From assembly GCA_013399875.1 (NCBI GenBank), contig VXAZ01009646.1:248001-312000 (forward strand): DNA of 64,000 nucleotides. Direction: 5' to 3'. Below the pieces are notes generated by a model that was not told the origin of the DNA, did no database searches, and saw nothing but the letters and a program-made list of their open reading frames with translations. Both the position numbers and the translations under genes were made by a program. The stretch comes from Gymnorhina tibicen. Its lineage: Eukaryota > Chordata > Aves > Passeriformes > Artamidae. Shown here piece by piece: positions 12,501 through 25,950 of this stretch; position 1 is the stretch's first letter; each line of letters starts with the position of its first letter.

Positions 12501-15261
12501 GTTCTGTAAACGACATTCTTGGCAGAAGTTCTTAAGCCCTCAAAACGTTCATGACTATTGATCTGTTTTTGAAGCATGGAAATTCTGCTCTGGTGATGTT
12601 TTGCACACAAAAACTTGTGTCATGATCTCCAAGCCATGACTTTGTTTTACTTAGTTTGTATAAAAGTCATTTTCAGCAGTTAATGAAATTTTCCTCAGAC
12701 AACACTGAGTGATTTAAACAAATTTCAGGGTTGTAAAGAAACAATGTCTAAGAAAGATATTTACCAGATAAATTTATTTGTACAGTATTACACCTGACTT
12801 GTCACGCTCATTTTCTCGAAGCGTTTTACTGCGATTCTGGTGGGCTTTTTAATCAGTCATGTTCCACATATGATTTTCCCCTGAATAAAAGAATATTACT
12901 GATTTACATGCATGTTTGATATGCACAGCTGAACTAAGCAGTGTGCTTGTTTACCTGGAGGACACACATCAACTATAGTTTTCTTGATCAGTGTCATGTT
13001 CTCTCCCAAGGACACAAGCTTTGGATCCACAGAACAGACCTTAGCAAAGGATATATTTTCATCCCTGATTGTTTTGTCTCATTACTCTTTCCTTCATTCA
13101 GCTAAAAAAATACTTCAAACACGTTTGGGTGTATATGGTAGCTCATGCTGTTCTCACAGACTACTCAGCTATAATGTTATGCAGTTGAAGGATAATTGCA
13201 ATGCCAGGAACTGGGTGTTATTTAAAATTTGAATGAGTAATGATGAAATGGCTTAGAAAAGCATCTCAAATTCATAGTGGTCATTCACATAAATAATACT
13301 TTACCATTTCCTGTCTGCCATCCACTGTGAAGATTTGTGGCGCCCTTTGATCAGATGACTTGTCCTTGAAGTACAGTTAGAATTCCAGTGTGAAATACCA
13401 ACTGTTCTGCTGACAGAATGAGTTCAGCCAGCAAGCCTCAAACTCTCAGTATGGCACTCATCATGGGAACCCAGCACAAAAGTTTCAGCCCTTGGGCAGA
13501 GCAACCTGCAGCCTGGTTTGTGTGAGGGTTATAGAAGGTTTTAATGCTTAAAAATTAATTCTGGTGGCACTAATATTACTGAATTTGTTTTATGAAGCAA
13601 TACAATGACCTGTGGTTACCTGATAGTCTTGACAAAATTGTCATCTCATTCTTTAGGGAGTTCCTTTATTCCCCCACCACTTAATTTTTATTCAAGTATT
13701 TTTTGCAAGTAACTTCCGATATTACTTCTCAATGTATTGTTCTCCCCAAATTTACATTTTTATATAGATAGGCCTGTGTTATAAAAGGAAGGGTTGAGTA
13801 ATAATGCTGGTTGTTAGTGTGGGAAATGACTTGAAATGAAACAATAATAACATAACAATTACATTCCTATTGATAGAATATATACATAATATATACATTA
13901 GCCAGGTGATATGTGTTCAGCTTTTAGAGTTCTGATTTTTGATGACCTAATAGTTGAAGGAAATTAATATCTATTCCCCAGTCATCAGTCAGGGAATATG
14001 TCTCTAGAAATTATTTAACCTTACCATGTGGGTATAAATTTGTTTGAATTTACTGATTTCATGTTGAATAGTTGTCATCCATATGCATGTAGGCCCTGGC
14101 TATGCTATGGAGCAGCTGAACTCTGCAAATCACTTCACAGCTTTCATGCTTTCATCCACAAGTTCCCTCTGGCTCAAATATCTGAGTCGCCTTTGTATGA
14201 AAATAAAGATATGCACACAGTGTACTCCCGATTTTTCTTCCCAGATGGAAACAAAAGTAGCTTCTGCAAACATTTAGAACCAGGAAACACTTCCTTTGCC
14301 TAAAGCGTAGCCTTATCCTTAAAGTTTGTTCAGTTAGTTTAGTTTTTCTAAAATAGATTTAGCCTGGTGACAAAAGTGACCAAGGGGCTGACCTTGAAGA
14401 AGCTCATGCTGCTGCTTGTATGGGACACAGAATACTTGGAACACAAGGAATTTGAGTATTTGAATGCAAAGTAAGGATGAATGTAGTTTAAGTAGAGAAT
14501 GCTACTCCCATAATGGAATCAGAGCATTTTCATAGATACCCTTTCCACAGTCATTTCAAAATGGAAATTTCTTGACCACGTGAAATACTTTGCATGATGC
14601 AGACCTTATGTCAAAGCACAAACACTTCAGCCAGGGCTATGCTGTGTTTTAGACTGAATGCAAGTTTCAGATTTTATTCTTCCGCTGCTGTTCAATCAAA
14701 CACGAAATTAGAAACAATCATCACGATATACTAGTACTGAAAGAATTATTCTGTTACATGCAGTGCACTTTTATTCTGATACTAGCTCCAGTTTTGCTTT
14801 TGCATGATGAAGAAATAAAAATAGGGTAATAACTTTATGAATAAGCTCTTATAAATTATAAGACTAACAGATGCATGTAGAACAAATATACCCTTCAGTT
14901 TATTCATTCAATAAGCCTTTAGTTGTTTACTTGTTACTTGACTTGATACAGATACATACTCTGCAGGGTCTAAATATCTGAGTCTAAATATGCTTCTTTT
15001 CTATCAAATATAACATAGATTTAGATATTATGGATATGTTAAATCCCTCAACCTCATATTCACGTAGTGAATAGATCATGGATGAGCTTCATGATTTATT
15101 TTGCCACAAGCAAAGAGATCCCTTTCTTAGCAGAAAAGGTTTTTTCTAAATAATCAGTTTTTATGATAGGCCCATAAAATTCCATTAATAAAATAGGATA
15201 TTAATATATTGATTTTATGCATTATATGTCCAGTCTTTTTATAGGCTGAGGAAGATGTTCC
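9501..15261. other. unannotated non-coding DNA
   Basis: This is AT-rich, apparently single-copy DNA with no transposon I can recognise. A plus-strand frame of 108 codons (12008-12334) overlaps other frames on both strands over the same bases, which argues against coding. A small cluster of four CpG dinucleotides at 12804-12832 stands out against the CpG-poor background and is listed as a finding. Short TATATA-like patches around 13880-13900 are low-complexity only. Confidence 0.55.
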
Positions 15262-15662
15262 TGCTCAGAGGGCTGGAGCACCTCTCCTACAAAGATGGCT
15301 GAGAGAGTTGTTCAGCTTGGAGAAGAGAAGGGTTTGGGGAGACCTTAGAGGACCTTCCAGCACATAAAGGGGTCTTAAAAAAGAGAGGGGGACCTTTTAC
15401 ATAGGCAAGTAGTGATAGGGCAAGGAGGAACAGTTTTAAACTAAAACCCAAGAGATTTATATTAGATGTTAGAAATTCTTCTCTGTGAGGGTGGAGAAGC
15501 CCTGGCACAGGGTGCCCAGAGGAGCTGTGGCTGCCCCATCCCTGGAAGTGTCCCAGGCCAGGCTGGATGGGGCTTGGAACAACCTTGGATAGTGGAAGGT
15601 GTCCCTGCCCATGGCAGGGGGTGGGATGGGATGAGCTTCAAGGTCCTTTCCAACCCAAACCA
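15262..15662 (+). mobile_element. CR1 LINE, 3' fragment, sense orientation
   Basis: This is a 5'-truncated CR1 copy on the plus strand. It begins near 'gctggagcacctctcc', a common avian CR1 motif. In-frame remnants of the ORF2 C-terminus are clear: FSLEKRRVWGDL at about 15309-15344, then KFFSVRVEKPWHRVPRGAV at about 15472-15530, then SLEVSQARLDGAWNNLG and a stop at about 15543-15596. The 3' untranslated part (ggaaggtgtccctgcccatg ... tccaacccaaac) matches the avian CR1 3' end but stops at about 15662 without the expected ATTCTATGATT repeats. Premature stops and small deletions (for example about 6 bp near 15300) show it is dead. All open frames at 15287-15783 lie inside or across this element and are not host genes. 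Confidence 0.94.
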
Positions 15663-18600
15663 GATAAAGGTCAGACAGTTTCCCACAAGAGTTCAATGCC
15701 TGCTTTCCTCCTGGGCCCTTCCACAAAGAGTCTCTAGAGCAGAAAAGGGATGCACTAACTATGCTCACCCCTTGTTATGCTAATCACAGTTAGTATCATC
15801 TCTTTGAAAGGATGGTTACAGGGCTGAAAGTGTGTGTCACAAAGTGTGTACCCCACTCAGGTACAATAGCTGCAAAATTAACAATGGATAGAATTTATTT
15901 TCTTAAATCATAACATATTTAATATACATGTTACTCTTCATAGCGGCTTGGACTCAAGTCACTATCAGAATAATTTTCTGTGAAGACGAGATGTAATTTT
16001 GGCCACTTTTTACATGTCAATTTCTTTCTTTAGTGATCATTGACAGTTGAATTGCTGAAACTTCAGTTCTTAACAGTCTTAAACAGCCTACATCTGGGAA
16101 AATTTTCAGGATAAAAGCAAGACTTCTGTTTTATAGGTAATTTTCCACATGACTAAGGGACAACAAAAAGTTGTTTTCCCCTCTTTTGACAGGATAGCTC
16201 CATCACATTAATTTGATTATCCTAATACTGTTAATATTTAGTAACTGTTAAGTGTTCTAGGAATTTAGAGCTTGGAGTATATCTTCTTTTAGCTAGATTT
16301 CATAGACATAGGCCAGTCTTCCTACTACCACAAGTAAAATAATATATGGATCTGATTCTGCATTCATTCAGTCGAAGATCCCACTGCCTAAGTGATATGG
16401 GTTCAGACTCTTTGTATGGTGTGTGTGTAAAGTGAATACTGCATAGTTTTCTGTCAAAAGCTACATTAAATTTTCCTGGTGTGACTCAAGCTCACAGAAA
16501 GATGGAAATTCTCAGCACTAAGCTTCTAAGACTTTGCTGCAAAAACATGACTTGAAGTTAGGTTACAGTGGTTCCCTGTCGTGCCTTGATCCTGCTCATA
16601 AACGTCTGTTTTTTTGTTGGTGCAGACAAAAGTTAAAGTGAAGCCTTTTTAAAAGTTAGGAGGGATAAAAGAATCCCCTACTCTTCTAGGGATGTAAAAG
16701 CATAAAGGTCTGCAGTGACTGAGGTTTTCAGAATCAGAAGATTTCCTTTGTGTGTCAGTCTGGAAGTGGTAAATGGAGCTGAACAAGGGTAGCTCTGTCT
16801 TGAGGACCCAAGAGAATTATGAAATATAGTGTTGTCACCCCATGAAGAACTATGTAACCCGAGTGTCTGTGTTGCCTCAGAGAGCCTCCATGGTAAAACG
16901 ACCATCATTTGATCATTCTACAGTATCTTATTATTTCACTAGACCTAATAATGTACAAAAATCAGTTTAGAGAGAGTCATAAAATAAAATAACCTTAAAA
17001 CTGTGCCTTTTCAAACACAATTTTCTTAGGGAGGGGTGGAGAAAGACAAAATATTATCGTGTGAGGTAATTAATCAGAGCACTGTGGCAGAGTCTGCTGT
17101 GCAAATTAGGAGACAGACGGATCAAGGCAAGTGAAAATGTAAGAATTGGTGTTGCACAGGCTTGGTAGCTACAATATTAGTGTGATGGAAGGAGCAAGTT
17201 CCTCGTTTGGTAACTTTGCATAAAACACAACTGTTCTTGTGTGTGTTTGAACTTTGCAATGTTTTGCTTGAAGGCCTCTGTGTAATCCCGGGTAGTAGAT
17301 CAAGCAGGAGATGCAGATAAATTGCAGGACTCTTCCCCTCAGGGGTGGAATAAGTTCAGCAGCTGGTTAAACACTGAAGTAACAGTAGCTTGTTCCTGGG
17401 GTCATCCTATAAATATTTATAATTTCATAATTAGTTCAGAGGCAGTTGCTGTGGAGCCAATCAGTAGAAACTGATAAAGAGAAGAATTTTTAATACGACC
17501 CATTTAAGTGCAGCTCCTCCACCCCTACCACACTTGGGGGAAAGAATTTCTAACTCAGACATATGTTACCAGTTTGAAATAGTTATGCTGCTAAGGCCAC
17601 ATTAGGAGTTCAGTGTGGCATCTAAGCTAAAAGAAAGTGATTCTATACATCTAGAATATATTAGATACTAGAATACAATAGAAAATAATATAATGGGTAA
17701 GAGACCTCACAGTTACTGATTCAAAGTCATCCTAACATTCAAGCAAAGTTAGAATTTAGCTTTATTTTTACCTTTTCTTCCCATTTTCCTTTTCAGAACA
17801 TATACTGTGAGCTTACAGCTGTGCAAATGAAACACACATTGACAACCCATGAATCAAACTAAAGGGATGCTTATTATATTGCATGTGAAAAAACATTCTT
17901 AATGGATTGTTCATCAAGAACACAAAGTCACAACTGTGACTCAATCTTGAAAGCAGAAACAGGTAATACAGGGGAGAAACAACTAATGATAAGTCCAAGA
18001 TGGTCTTTCATGCTGCTGGAAATAACTTTTTCACTTACTCCTTTTTAAACCAGCCCATCTGTTGGAAAGAAGAATTTGAGTATTCAGCTTTTAAGCTGAT
18101 GCTTCTTTTCACAGAGAAACAATCAATTGACTGGATTCATTTAATATAGATTAACTAATGGTTTTGATATAGATTATTTTCACGTCCTAAAAGAGATTTC
18201 CTTTGGCTTCGTTATCTAGAAGAATTTGTTTTAGTGTGATTTCATCCAGTTGACTTAAATTGCCTAAGGTGACTTGATGGATGACCTCCTAAAATTATTT
18301 TAGTTATCTGATGAAATTATTTTCTAATTTATACTTGGGAAAAAATTAGAGAATGGATTCTGATATCTGGGAAGTGCTTTGGAGTCCCTGTGTGCTCCAC
18401 CTATTGCACGGAAATTACAAGTGACCTTGACTGCGTCTTGCAAACTTCAAACTGTGAGTAATCAGGCACCATTTTTTGTTACTTTTTGTTTGCTTCTTCA
18501 ACAAATCCAAGGAATGAAAGAACAACTTTGTTGTTCATTAGCGTATTGAATATGACACTAAAGTCACTGTTTATATGCAAAGACAACCACAGTGAACCTT

Positions 18601-20980
18601 CTGTTCTCTTCAGTAAAGCAATGAAGAGCCTGGATTCAGCTCTGTTGCATCAGTAACCTCAACTATCACCAGATTTGTTTATGCACAACAGTACAGATAT
18701 CTTTCAAATTCAGCTGGAAAAGAGCTGCTATGGTGTTCATCACCACTGCTATTCAAATCTGGTTCCAAATCCTATGTGTATAAGCCACGTGTATTACTGG
18801 ATTTAGGGAATCCACCATTTCTCTGTGGATACACTCCTAGTATTGACCTAAAGCCAAAGTATATATTAAGTTAATATATAGTAATAGGTAATGTTGTTTT
18901 ATATTTCAAACTATATAAATACATCTTAAGCAAACTTAAGATCATCACGCCATGCCTTTATTTACCACTGTGATTGTTGCAAAATAAAAACAATTTCTGG
19001 AGAGGAAAATGTAATATCCTAAAAGTTTTAACTGGCCAATACTTGTCAAGTAGGATAATGCATCAGTTTTGATGGACTTCTAAAACATATTTTTCCTTTT
19101 GCATATTTTTCCTCTGATGGAAACGAAACCTTGTTGAAATACATAATGAATTTAATGTGTTTGAATAGAAATACAGTTTTCTGAGGCTATGTCCAAAATA
19201 CTTTCATAATCCACAAGTTTCACTTGAAAAATCCTGAGGATTTAGACATATTAATTGAAGTTCTTCAGAATGAAACAGCCTGGTTGAATGCTTTAATAAA
19301 AAGATCACTAAGTTTCAAGAACAAAATACTGTCAGTATGTCCTTTTTATAAAAGTACTTTTTTAGAGTTAGACAGAGATCACCTGCTGGCAAAGACTGGA
19401 AGTTCTGTACAGAATCAGAAAAGAAGAAAAAAATGTGACTTGTCTATTCATTTTCCCACTTTTTTGTGGCAGGTTCTTATGTAAAGTTTAAGGGACAGAT
19501 CTTGCACATCCTTATGCAAGTAGTTTTCATTCATAGAAGAATTCCATTGTGGGCCATTGGAGCTATTCATTTTAAGAGAGGTTAATTTTGTCTTTTTTCA
19601 TTTGGAAGCGGGACAGGTTGAGAAATATTTTTACCTCACGGCAAAAATGGAGGGACAAAATGAAAGATTCTGGCGTGGTGACTCTGAGTACAGGAATAAT
19701 GGCATTAGGAGTGCCAGGCCTAAAGTGTCATAGCTGGACATACTCCTGGGAATGATGAAACTGAAAGTCAGTCTGCACAGATTAATGTGCATAACCTGTG
19801 ATTTGGCTACAGAGAACCAGACAAATGGAGTTTGGGTAATGATTTAGCTTATTTATCAATAGAGAAGTTAAAAAAAAAAATAAAAACCTTGATAACTTTG
19901 TAAGCCTGTTTGTTGTGTATTAAGGTTGACTTAATTGTACTGGCATCAAGAGTGAAAAGAAGATTGGCATAGCTAAATATTACATGGCTAATGAGACCCT
20001 CACAAATCTTTCATTGTCTGATAACCAGCCCAGAGAGAGGTATTTTAGGTAGGGGTCACAGCTAAAATTGTGGCCAGATCTCTTACCTGCTCATTGACGG
20101 TTCTGTGTTAGAAAATAATTACATTATGTAAGCATGGAGTACAATACAAACACGCTCAGTGTATTTGTAGTTGTATCTTTGTCCTTAACGTAAGAGCAGG
20201 TACAGAAATTAACATGTCCTGTCTCCCAAAGCTCCTGACAAATATCTACAAAACCTGAAATTAAAAGAGTTTTAAAGCAATGCATGTGGTAGAGGAAGAT
20301 GGAGGCAAGAGAAGACAGAAATGAAAAAAGAAAGAAATTGATTTGTGTGCATATCAACTTTGTTATAATAAGGTTCTGCACCATTATATATCAGACTGTC
20401 TTTGGTTTATATTTCTGTGGACACTGTAGAAGTCAAGTTCCACTGCCCCGATTTCAAGCAGCCTAGATTAAAGACCTGTTTTAGACACAATATTTTGAGA
20501 TCCAGTTATGGTGAAACTAATCTGCCCAAAGTGTATCATCCTAAATCAGAAAAGACAAATTTGGTGATTTCCTATAATCATAGTTTTTAGCTCTGATACT
20601 TTTCTTGGTCTCCTCAGATAAAAAAGAGGGACCTTTTTTTTAAAGCAAGCTTGAAAATTGGTTGCCAGCGTCCTTCTCTGTCTGGCAAAATGAGCTGTCC
20701 TTGAATCTACTTTAGTGCTTTAACTTCTTTCTCCTTCATGCATTTGAACCAGCTGACACCTTAGCAAGTTCTGCTCCCAGCAGGGATTAGAATGGCTCCC
20801 AGATCCCAAATCTTCACTGCAATCCTCCCAGAACTGTAATATTTGCTGCACATTTCCCAGACATCAGAGGAAAAACACAGCCCATAATCAGCTGTCAGTG
20901 ACACAGGAAAGTGAAGAGTGAGCCTGATTCAGACAGTTTTTACTGCACTCAACTTCCACCAGATGCTTTTGGAAAAGGCT
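15663..20980. other. unannotated non-coding DNA
   Basis: Nothing here matches a gene or repeat I know. It contains one copy (16969-16992) of a 24-base string found again at 21886-21909. A moderately CpG-bearing stretch lies at about 17041-17540. Minus-strand open frames of 60-86 codons (for example 16678-16908 and 20124-20384) carry no domain signature. An A-rich tract lies at 19869-19885. Confidence 0.55.
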
Positions 20981-23900
20981 TTGTGATGTGGTCAGATGCT
21001 GATATTCCTATTCCCAACTCCTTTAGTCTTTCTGAGCAGCAATGAGCAAATGCTCGTGGAGAAATGTCATCTTGAAATTTTATTTCTGTCTTGGCTTTTT
21101 AAAAGCCATTCTCCTTGTGTCTCCCACTGACACTATTGTTATTTCTGAAGCTGCACAGTTTGGCATCTAAATAGAAAATACTTTTTCAATATTCCTTTGT
21201 TCATTAATGAGCCAATTAAACAGTTTCCCTCTCCTTAGTAAAATACAGGAGCATTGAGCTATCCACCTCTGCCTTTGTTGGGAACTGCCCCAGATATGTT
21301 CATAATGTTTTGTTTGTAACTATTTTACATCTGATAGTGCAATAAGATGTTACATTTTGCTTTATTAGTACACTAATCCAGCAGTTCCCAAGCATGATTC
21401 ACAGAATTTGCTCGTAGCTGGTTAGGGGATGTGTATAGCAGCCAGTCTTCATTTGCTTTTCTCAAATCTGCCACATCACATATATGCTATGGAGCCAGCT
21501 ATCCAACGAACTCGGGTTCTGTGCCTCATCCCTCTGAATTTTAATTAAACATTGGAGTTTCCCTCCGAGCTTCCCTGGGTTTAACTTTGTGTTTTATGAT
21601 CTGTCTGGCAAACAGGATTCCACGAGTATCCTTAAGGCGGTGAAATACCTCTCAGAGGAGGGATCCCACAGAAGATGGGTTGGTTCTGGCAGTCTGCTGA
21701 ACCAACAGCACAAAAACTCACGATATTTGTTCGACTCTGTTAACAAGGATCCTGACCTCGTCAACTCTTTATTGCTCTTGGGAGATATAATCTCTTTCTA
21801 ATTCAGTTAATTGAAGACAAAGAGGAATTAGGATGAAAACTCGTGGTGACCAAGGGGTACTGGGTGTCTGGTGTTCCTGTCATGAAGAGAGAGTCATAAA
21901 ATAAAATAAGTATTCTTTCTTTTTTCTCTGTAACAATGATGATAATATTGCTGCTCTCTTCTATGATTTTAGGTCTCTTATCTAAGAAATCTATCTGTGA
22001 AATAGTCTGTCCTTTACCAGACAGAATTCTCTTTTGATCAATTTATATTTTTATCAAAGATAGTTATTCTGGGGCAGGCTGTCTGTCTTTTAATTAGCTG
22101 AAAAAACATCAAAGGTTTTGGATTCCATCTAGCATAGAACAAGGACATTCTGAAATCTCAGAGATTTTAGCAAGAAAACTGCCTCAGTCCGAAGGGAAAT
22201 TCATGGCCAAATGAACATGCTGACTGAGGAGCAGCACGAGCTCCCCAAGAGGCTTAGGGAGGAGAGGTAGACTTCTGAGGAGGAAGGATAATGTGGGTTA
22301 GATCTTATATCCTTCCCACGGCAGAAGTCTCGCCCGAGGATCTGAGCTTCAAAGGCTTTCCTGCAGATAACCTTCTACTTCAGGCAGTGGCTGTGGAAAA
22401 GTCCTGGGAGGAAGTTGAAAGAAAATAATCTTTTCCAGGAATAGGAGAGTCAATGGCAGCTCTGACTCAACTGACTGTATTTTTATTTGTTTGTCAAAAA
22501 TAGGCTCACATGATGATGACATTGATTTTATGTCACTTTTTTTTTTTAATTTAATTTTTTTTTTTTGGTCTCCTGGCACTTTGGGCAATAGCTCTTCAGA
22601 CTCTAACAAAAATCCCATATATTTTTCCAGGAATTAGTAACCAGAGCTGCCTAAACGATGGTGAGGATGGATGCTGGTTTGGAGCATCTTAATTACTCTG
22701 AGAAAAATGGCATGGTCATCATTTAAATTATGTGCAAATAAAAAAAAAATCCTGTTAAAGGTGCAGGGAATATTGAATTAGTATCTCAGTTTAATAATAG
22801 AGTGATTTAGATAAAAGTTTGGACGTTGAGCAGGCACAGCTAATGGAATCAGTAAGCTGGGAGAAGGTAACAAGGATCTTGTGGGAAAAGTATACAATTT
22901 TCATTTAATTTGTTTTAGAAAGTGATTGGCCTAGAAATGTGATACGTATTGATTTAGCACTAATGATGATCAGAGACTGATGGAAGAAACAAAGAGCAAA
23001 CACAAATCCCAGCAAGCATTTATGAAGTTACTTGGGATTGAAAGTACATCTGTAAGAATTACTGAACAAGAACAGTTTTTCTGAGAGTCATCAGTACAGT
23101 TAAAACTGATGAGTTCAGATAGAGGCTTGAGGACATGCCTGTGCAGACAACACTTACAACTCAATTGATAAGGCTGGGGCTTTTTGTTTGTTTTAACAAT
23201 CTTGTCACACAAAGGGAAATAGATGTAAGAGAAAAGGACTTCTTTTGTTGGGGAATAAAAAACCCCCACGTTTCCCTGGTTTAGTGCCTCAGCTGCAGTC
23301 TGATTTGATGTCCTTGTCCTGGCTGATGTAATGGTTGAAGAGACATCCAGTCTGATGTGCACTGATTCATGCTTGGAAACAGTTTGTGGAATGTGGGGTT
23401 TCAAAGTCTGATCCAAAAGTGGCCAGAATAAATAGGAGCTAATGAGGTGTTTCAGTACATACCCACCCTTCTGCACTCGCAGGCGCTGTGGAACAAAGCA
23501 CAGGATTACTGAGTGGTTTTACTGTTTAGCATCTATTACTCTAAACAGTCATGAAGGGATATCAATACCATTATCCTAAGGAGGAGAATTCAGAAGCCTT
23601 TTATTTGTGCATGGAAGATCTGGCATTTAATGAGCTGGAACGTTCTTGCTTGAAGCAGAACATATTTTATAACACACCACCACCCCCCCAAGCACTGCAG
23701 ACGTGTGGGAAGTGCGGATGCACGGCAGCTTACAGGGACCTGCAGTTACAGTGGCCATTGTGCTACTTCCAGTTGCTTATTAGAAGTTTGAGAAAAGCAG
23801 TTTTGGTTTAGCTTCTGTGGATTCAAAAAAGTATAATCAGCTATGACACTGCACAAAGTAGAAATGACAAAACAGACTGTCATGTTAGGAATTTAAAAGG

Positions 23901-25840
23901 GATTGACTTTCTATCCTTCCTTATTTCACTCTGTAAATACATATACTTCATTTTAAAGACATCTTTGATCACTTGTGTGTTGTTAAGTTGTACAGGAGTG
24001 TGCAATATCATGTTAGGATTGCTTTTCTCTGCAAATTGCAGCCACAATCAAACATGTACATGGAATATTTGTTGCAGGGCAAATGCCTTTGCTATGCCTC
24101 AATCCTTTGGTGTGAATGTTTTTTATTTGTCTTTCATTACACCTTCTTTCTGTCTTCATGAAGAAATGACAGTTTGCTTTGAGAAGCTAAAATGAACATA
24201 AAAGTTTGATTCAAGTGGGTTTGTCTTCTATTAGCTGTTAGCCAGGAGGAAAGGAAGAAGGTATAAAGGAGCCCTTGATATTTGGAAACTCAGGTATCAC
24301 TGAGTATGAAGAAAATCTGTCAGGAGAAAGTAAGAATAAAATTTTTAATTTTTTTTACGATCTGTCTCTGCTGTATCAGGAGTTACAAGAACCTACATTT
24401 TGTTTGGGCTTTTAGAAAGAATGCTCTCTCTTTGCTGGTACATTTTTTCTTTTTGCCACAAGCTTGCTAGGTTTCTGTTCTTGTCTCACCATTATCTTCG
24501 AGTGCCACTTAAGTACAGCCCCAGGCCTAGAGTTTTATAAAGATGTGACTCAAATGTTCTTTGAGATTGGCCTTTGCTATTTAGGAGCACTGGGGCGGTT
24601 GGTGCTAAGGAAACAGTGAGATTTGCTCAGTTCATATCCACCAGTCTCTGAGGGAAGCTTCTCTTAAGCCAAGCAATCCAAAACAGTTTTTGAAATGAAT
24701 TTGTCATTTATTAGTTAAATAAAATGTCCTGGGTAGAGCTGTCACTGAGCTTTGTGAAACCAAACGCAAGGCTGCGTGCAGCAGGGTAGGTTCTGTGTGA
24801 CTGAGGGTGGCGAGAACGTGCACTAAAAGCTGGCTGGGGGCACTCAGTTCATAACCAGCAGAGAAACAGGGGTTTCTCTCGTGCAAACCATCTCAGCTGA
24901 AGGGACACACTGGAAAAGGGTGAGCGACTCAGGCTGTAGCACTGCCTGCTTCCCTGTGCTGACTGCGAAGTCTGGATGCTTAGATCAGGTGTAGGTATTT
25001 GCACTATAGATGTCCAAAGCTGTTCCTGCCCATGTCTGCAGGAATAACAGGATAAGCAGATCAGGCTTGCCCAGATACTGTTTTAATTCTCTAGTTATGG
25101 AAATGTTTTAGGCGGTGATTAGAGCTGACCCAGGTCACCTGGGAATGCTAAGAACAAAAAAGCTGTTCATGTATATTATTGTGCTGAATTAGCCAAGCAA
25201 AGCCCTGTTGAGAATCAGGCTATTGTTTAAATTTTTTTTAGAGCCAAAAAGTACAGAAAGGGAGAGTTGACAGCTGAAGAACAGCAGGGGGATTGTAGCC
25301 CTCAGAGTTCTTATTGGAGAGACACTTGTCTAGGAAAACATACTCAGAACTCTGCTACGAGAGAAGCTAAGGAATTTACAGTGTAGTTGGTTAAGGTTGT
25401 AAGAGGAGCTCAAAGATCATTCCCAGTTACCAATACAATTCTAGCTTCTGTTTTTCTTCTGTCTCCCCTGCTCTAAATTGTAAAGCAATGCTGTGTAGAA
25501 CCTACCCTTGCATTTTTATTTACAATTTTCAGATGCAAACTGCTAACACCTCTAATTTACGGGGTTTTTTTTGGATTTGGATGTCTTCAGTCTGCTGTTG
25601 TTTTCTTAGGAGGATGGTTCTTCTACCTAGTGTTATTCTCATTTTATGGGAGGACACACAGGCAAGACTGGATCAGGACTACAGTACCCAAGCTAAGACA
25701 CCTCTTCCTGGTAGTGACATATTTTGTTGAATGTAAAACTTGACAACTGAGGCCTTTATTGATGTAACAGTGACCCTGTCCATGTTCCAAGGAAAGAAAA
25801 ACATCATTAAAGAAAGGCACAGGTGTCTTCCAGAACTCAA
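20981..25840. other. unannotated DNA with conserved-element-like stretch
   Basis: The portion 21480-21860 keeps nine CpG sites in under 400 bp and holds TTAATTAA-type homeodomain core sites. It includes an 88-codon plus-strand open frame (21538-21801), and the stretch is discussed as a finding. The longest open frame of the window, 168 codons on the minus strand at 22970-23476, resembles no known protein and is rich in Ser, Cys and Leu as chance frames are. T/A-rich low complexity occupies 22537-22566 and a 10-A run lies near 22740. No transposon is recognised. Confidence 0.5.
22537..22566. repeat. T-rich low-complexity tract
   Basis: Two long T runs (11 and 12 bases) are separated by aatttaa. 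This is simple low-complexity DNA, probably length-variable. No retroposon body is recognisable on either side, so it is not obviously the tail of an inserted element. Confidence 0.85.
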
Positions 25841-25950
25841 AATCATAGAATTGCAGAAAAGTTTGGCTTGGAAAGGACCTTAAATCTCCTTTAGTTCCAA
25901 CCCACCTGCAATGGGCAGGGCACCTTCCACTGTACCAGGTTGCTCAAAGA
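25841..25950 (-). mobile_element. CR1 LINE, short 3' tail fragment
   Basis: About 110 bp of CR1 3' end on the minus strand. The plus strand reads aatcatagaat, then ttggaaaggacctta, tagttccaacccacctgc, atgggcagggcaccttccac and accaggttgctcaaag. This is the antisense of the same avian CR1 3' region seen in sense at 15580-15660. The copy is diverged, with changes in the tail and a missing base or two. It is an extreme 5' truncation, which is typical of CR1. Confidence 0.92.

Noticed and set aside
15287..15783. Several overlapping frames of 70-105 codons on both strands.
   Set aside because: They lie in or across the CR1 element at 15262-15662; only the degraded ORF2 remnant is meaningful.
22970..23476. 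Longest open frame of the window, 168 codons on the minus strand.
   Set aside because: No recognisable domain, no coding-like composition, no promoter or splice support. A frame of this length is expected by chance in 128 kb of double-stranded sequence.
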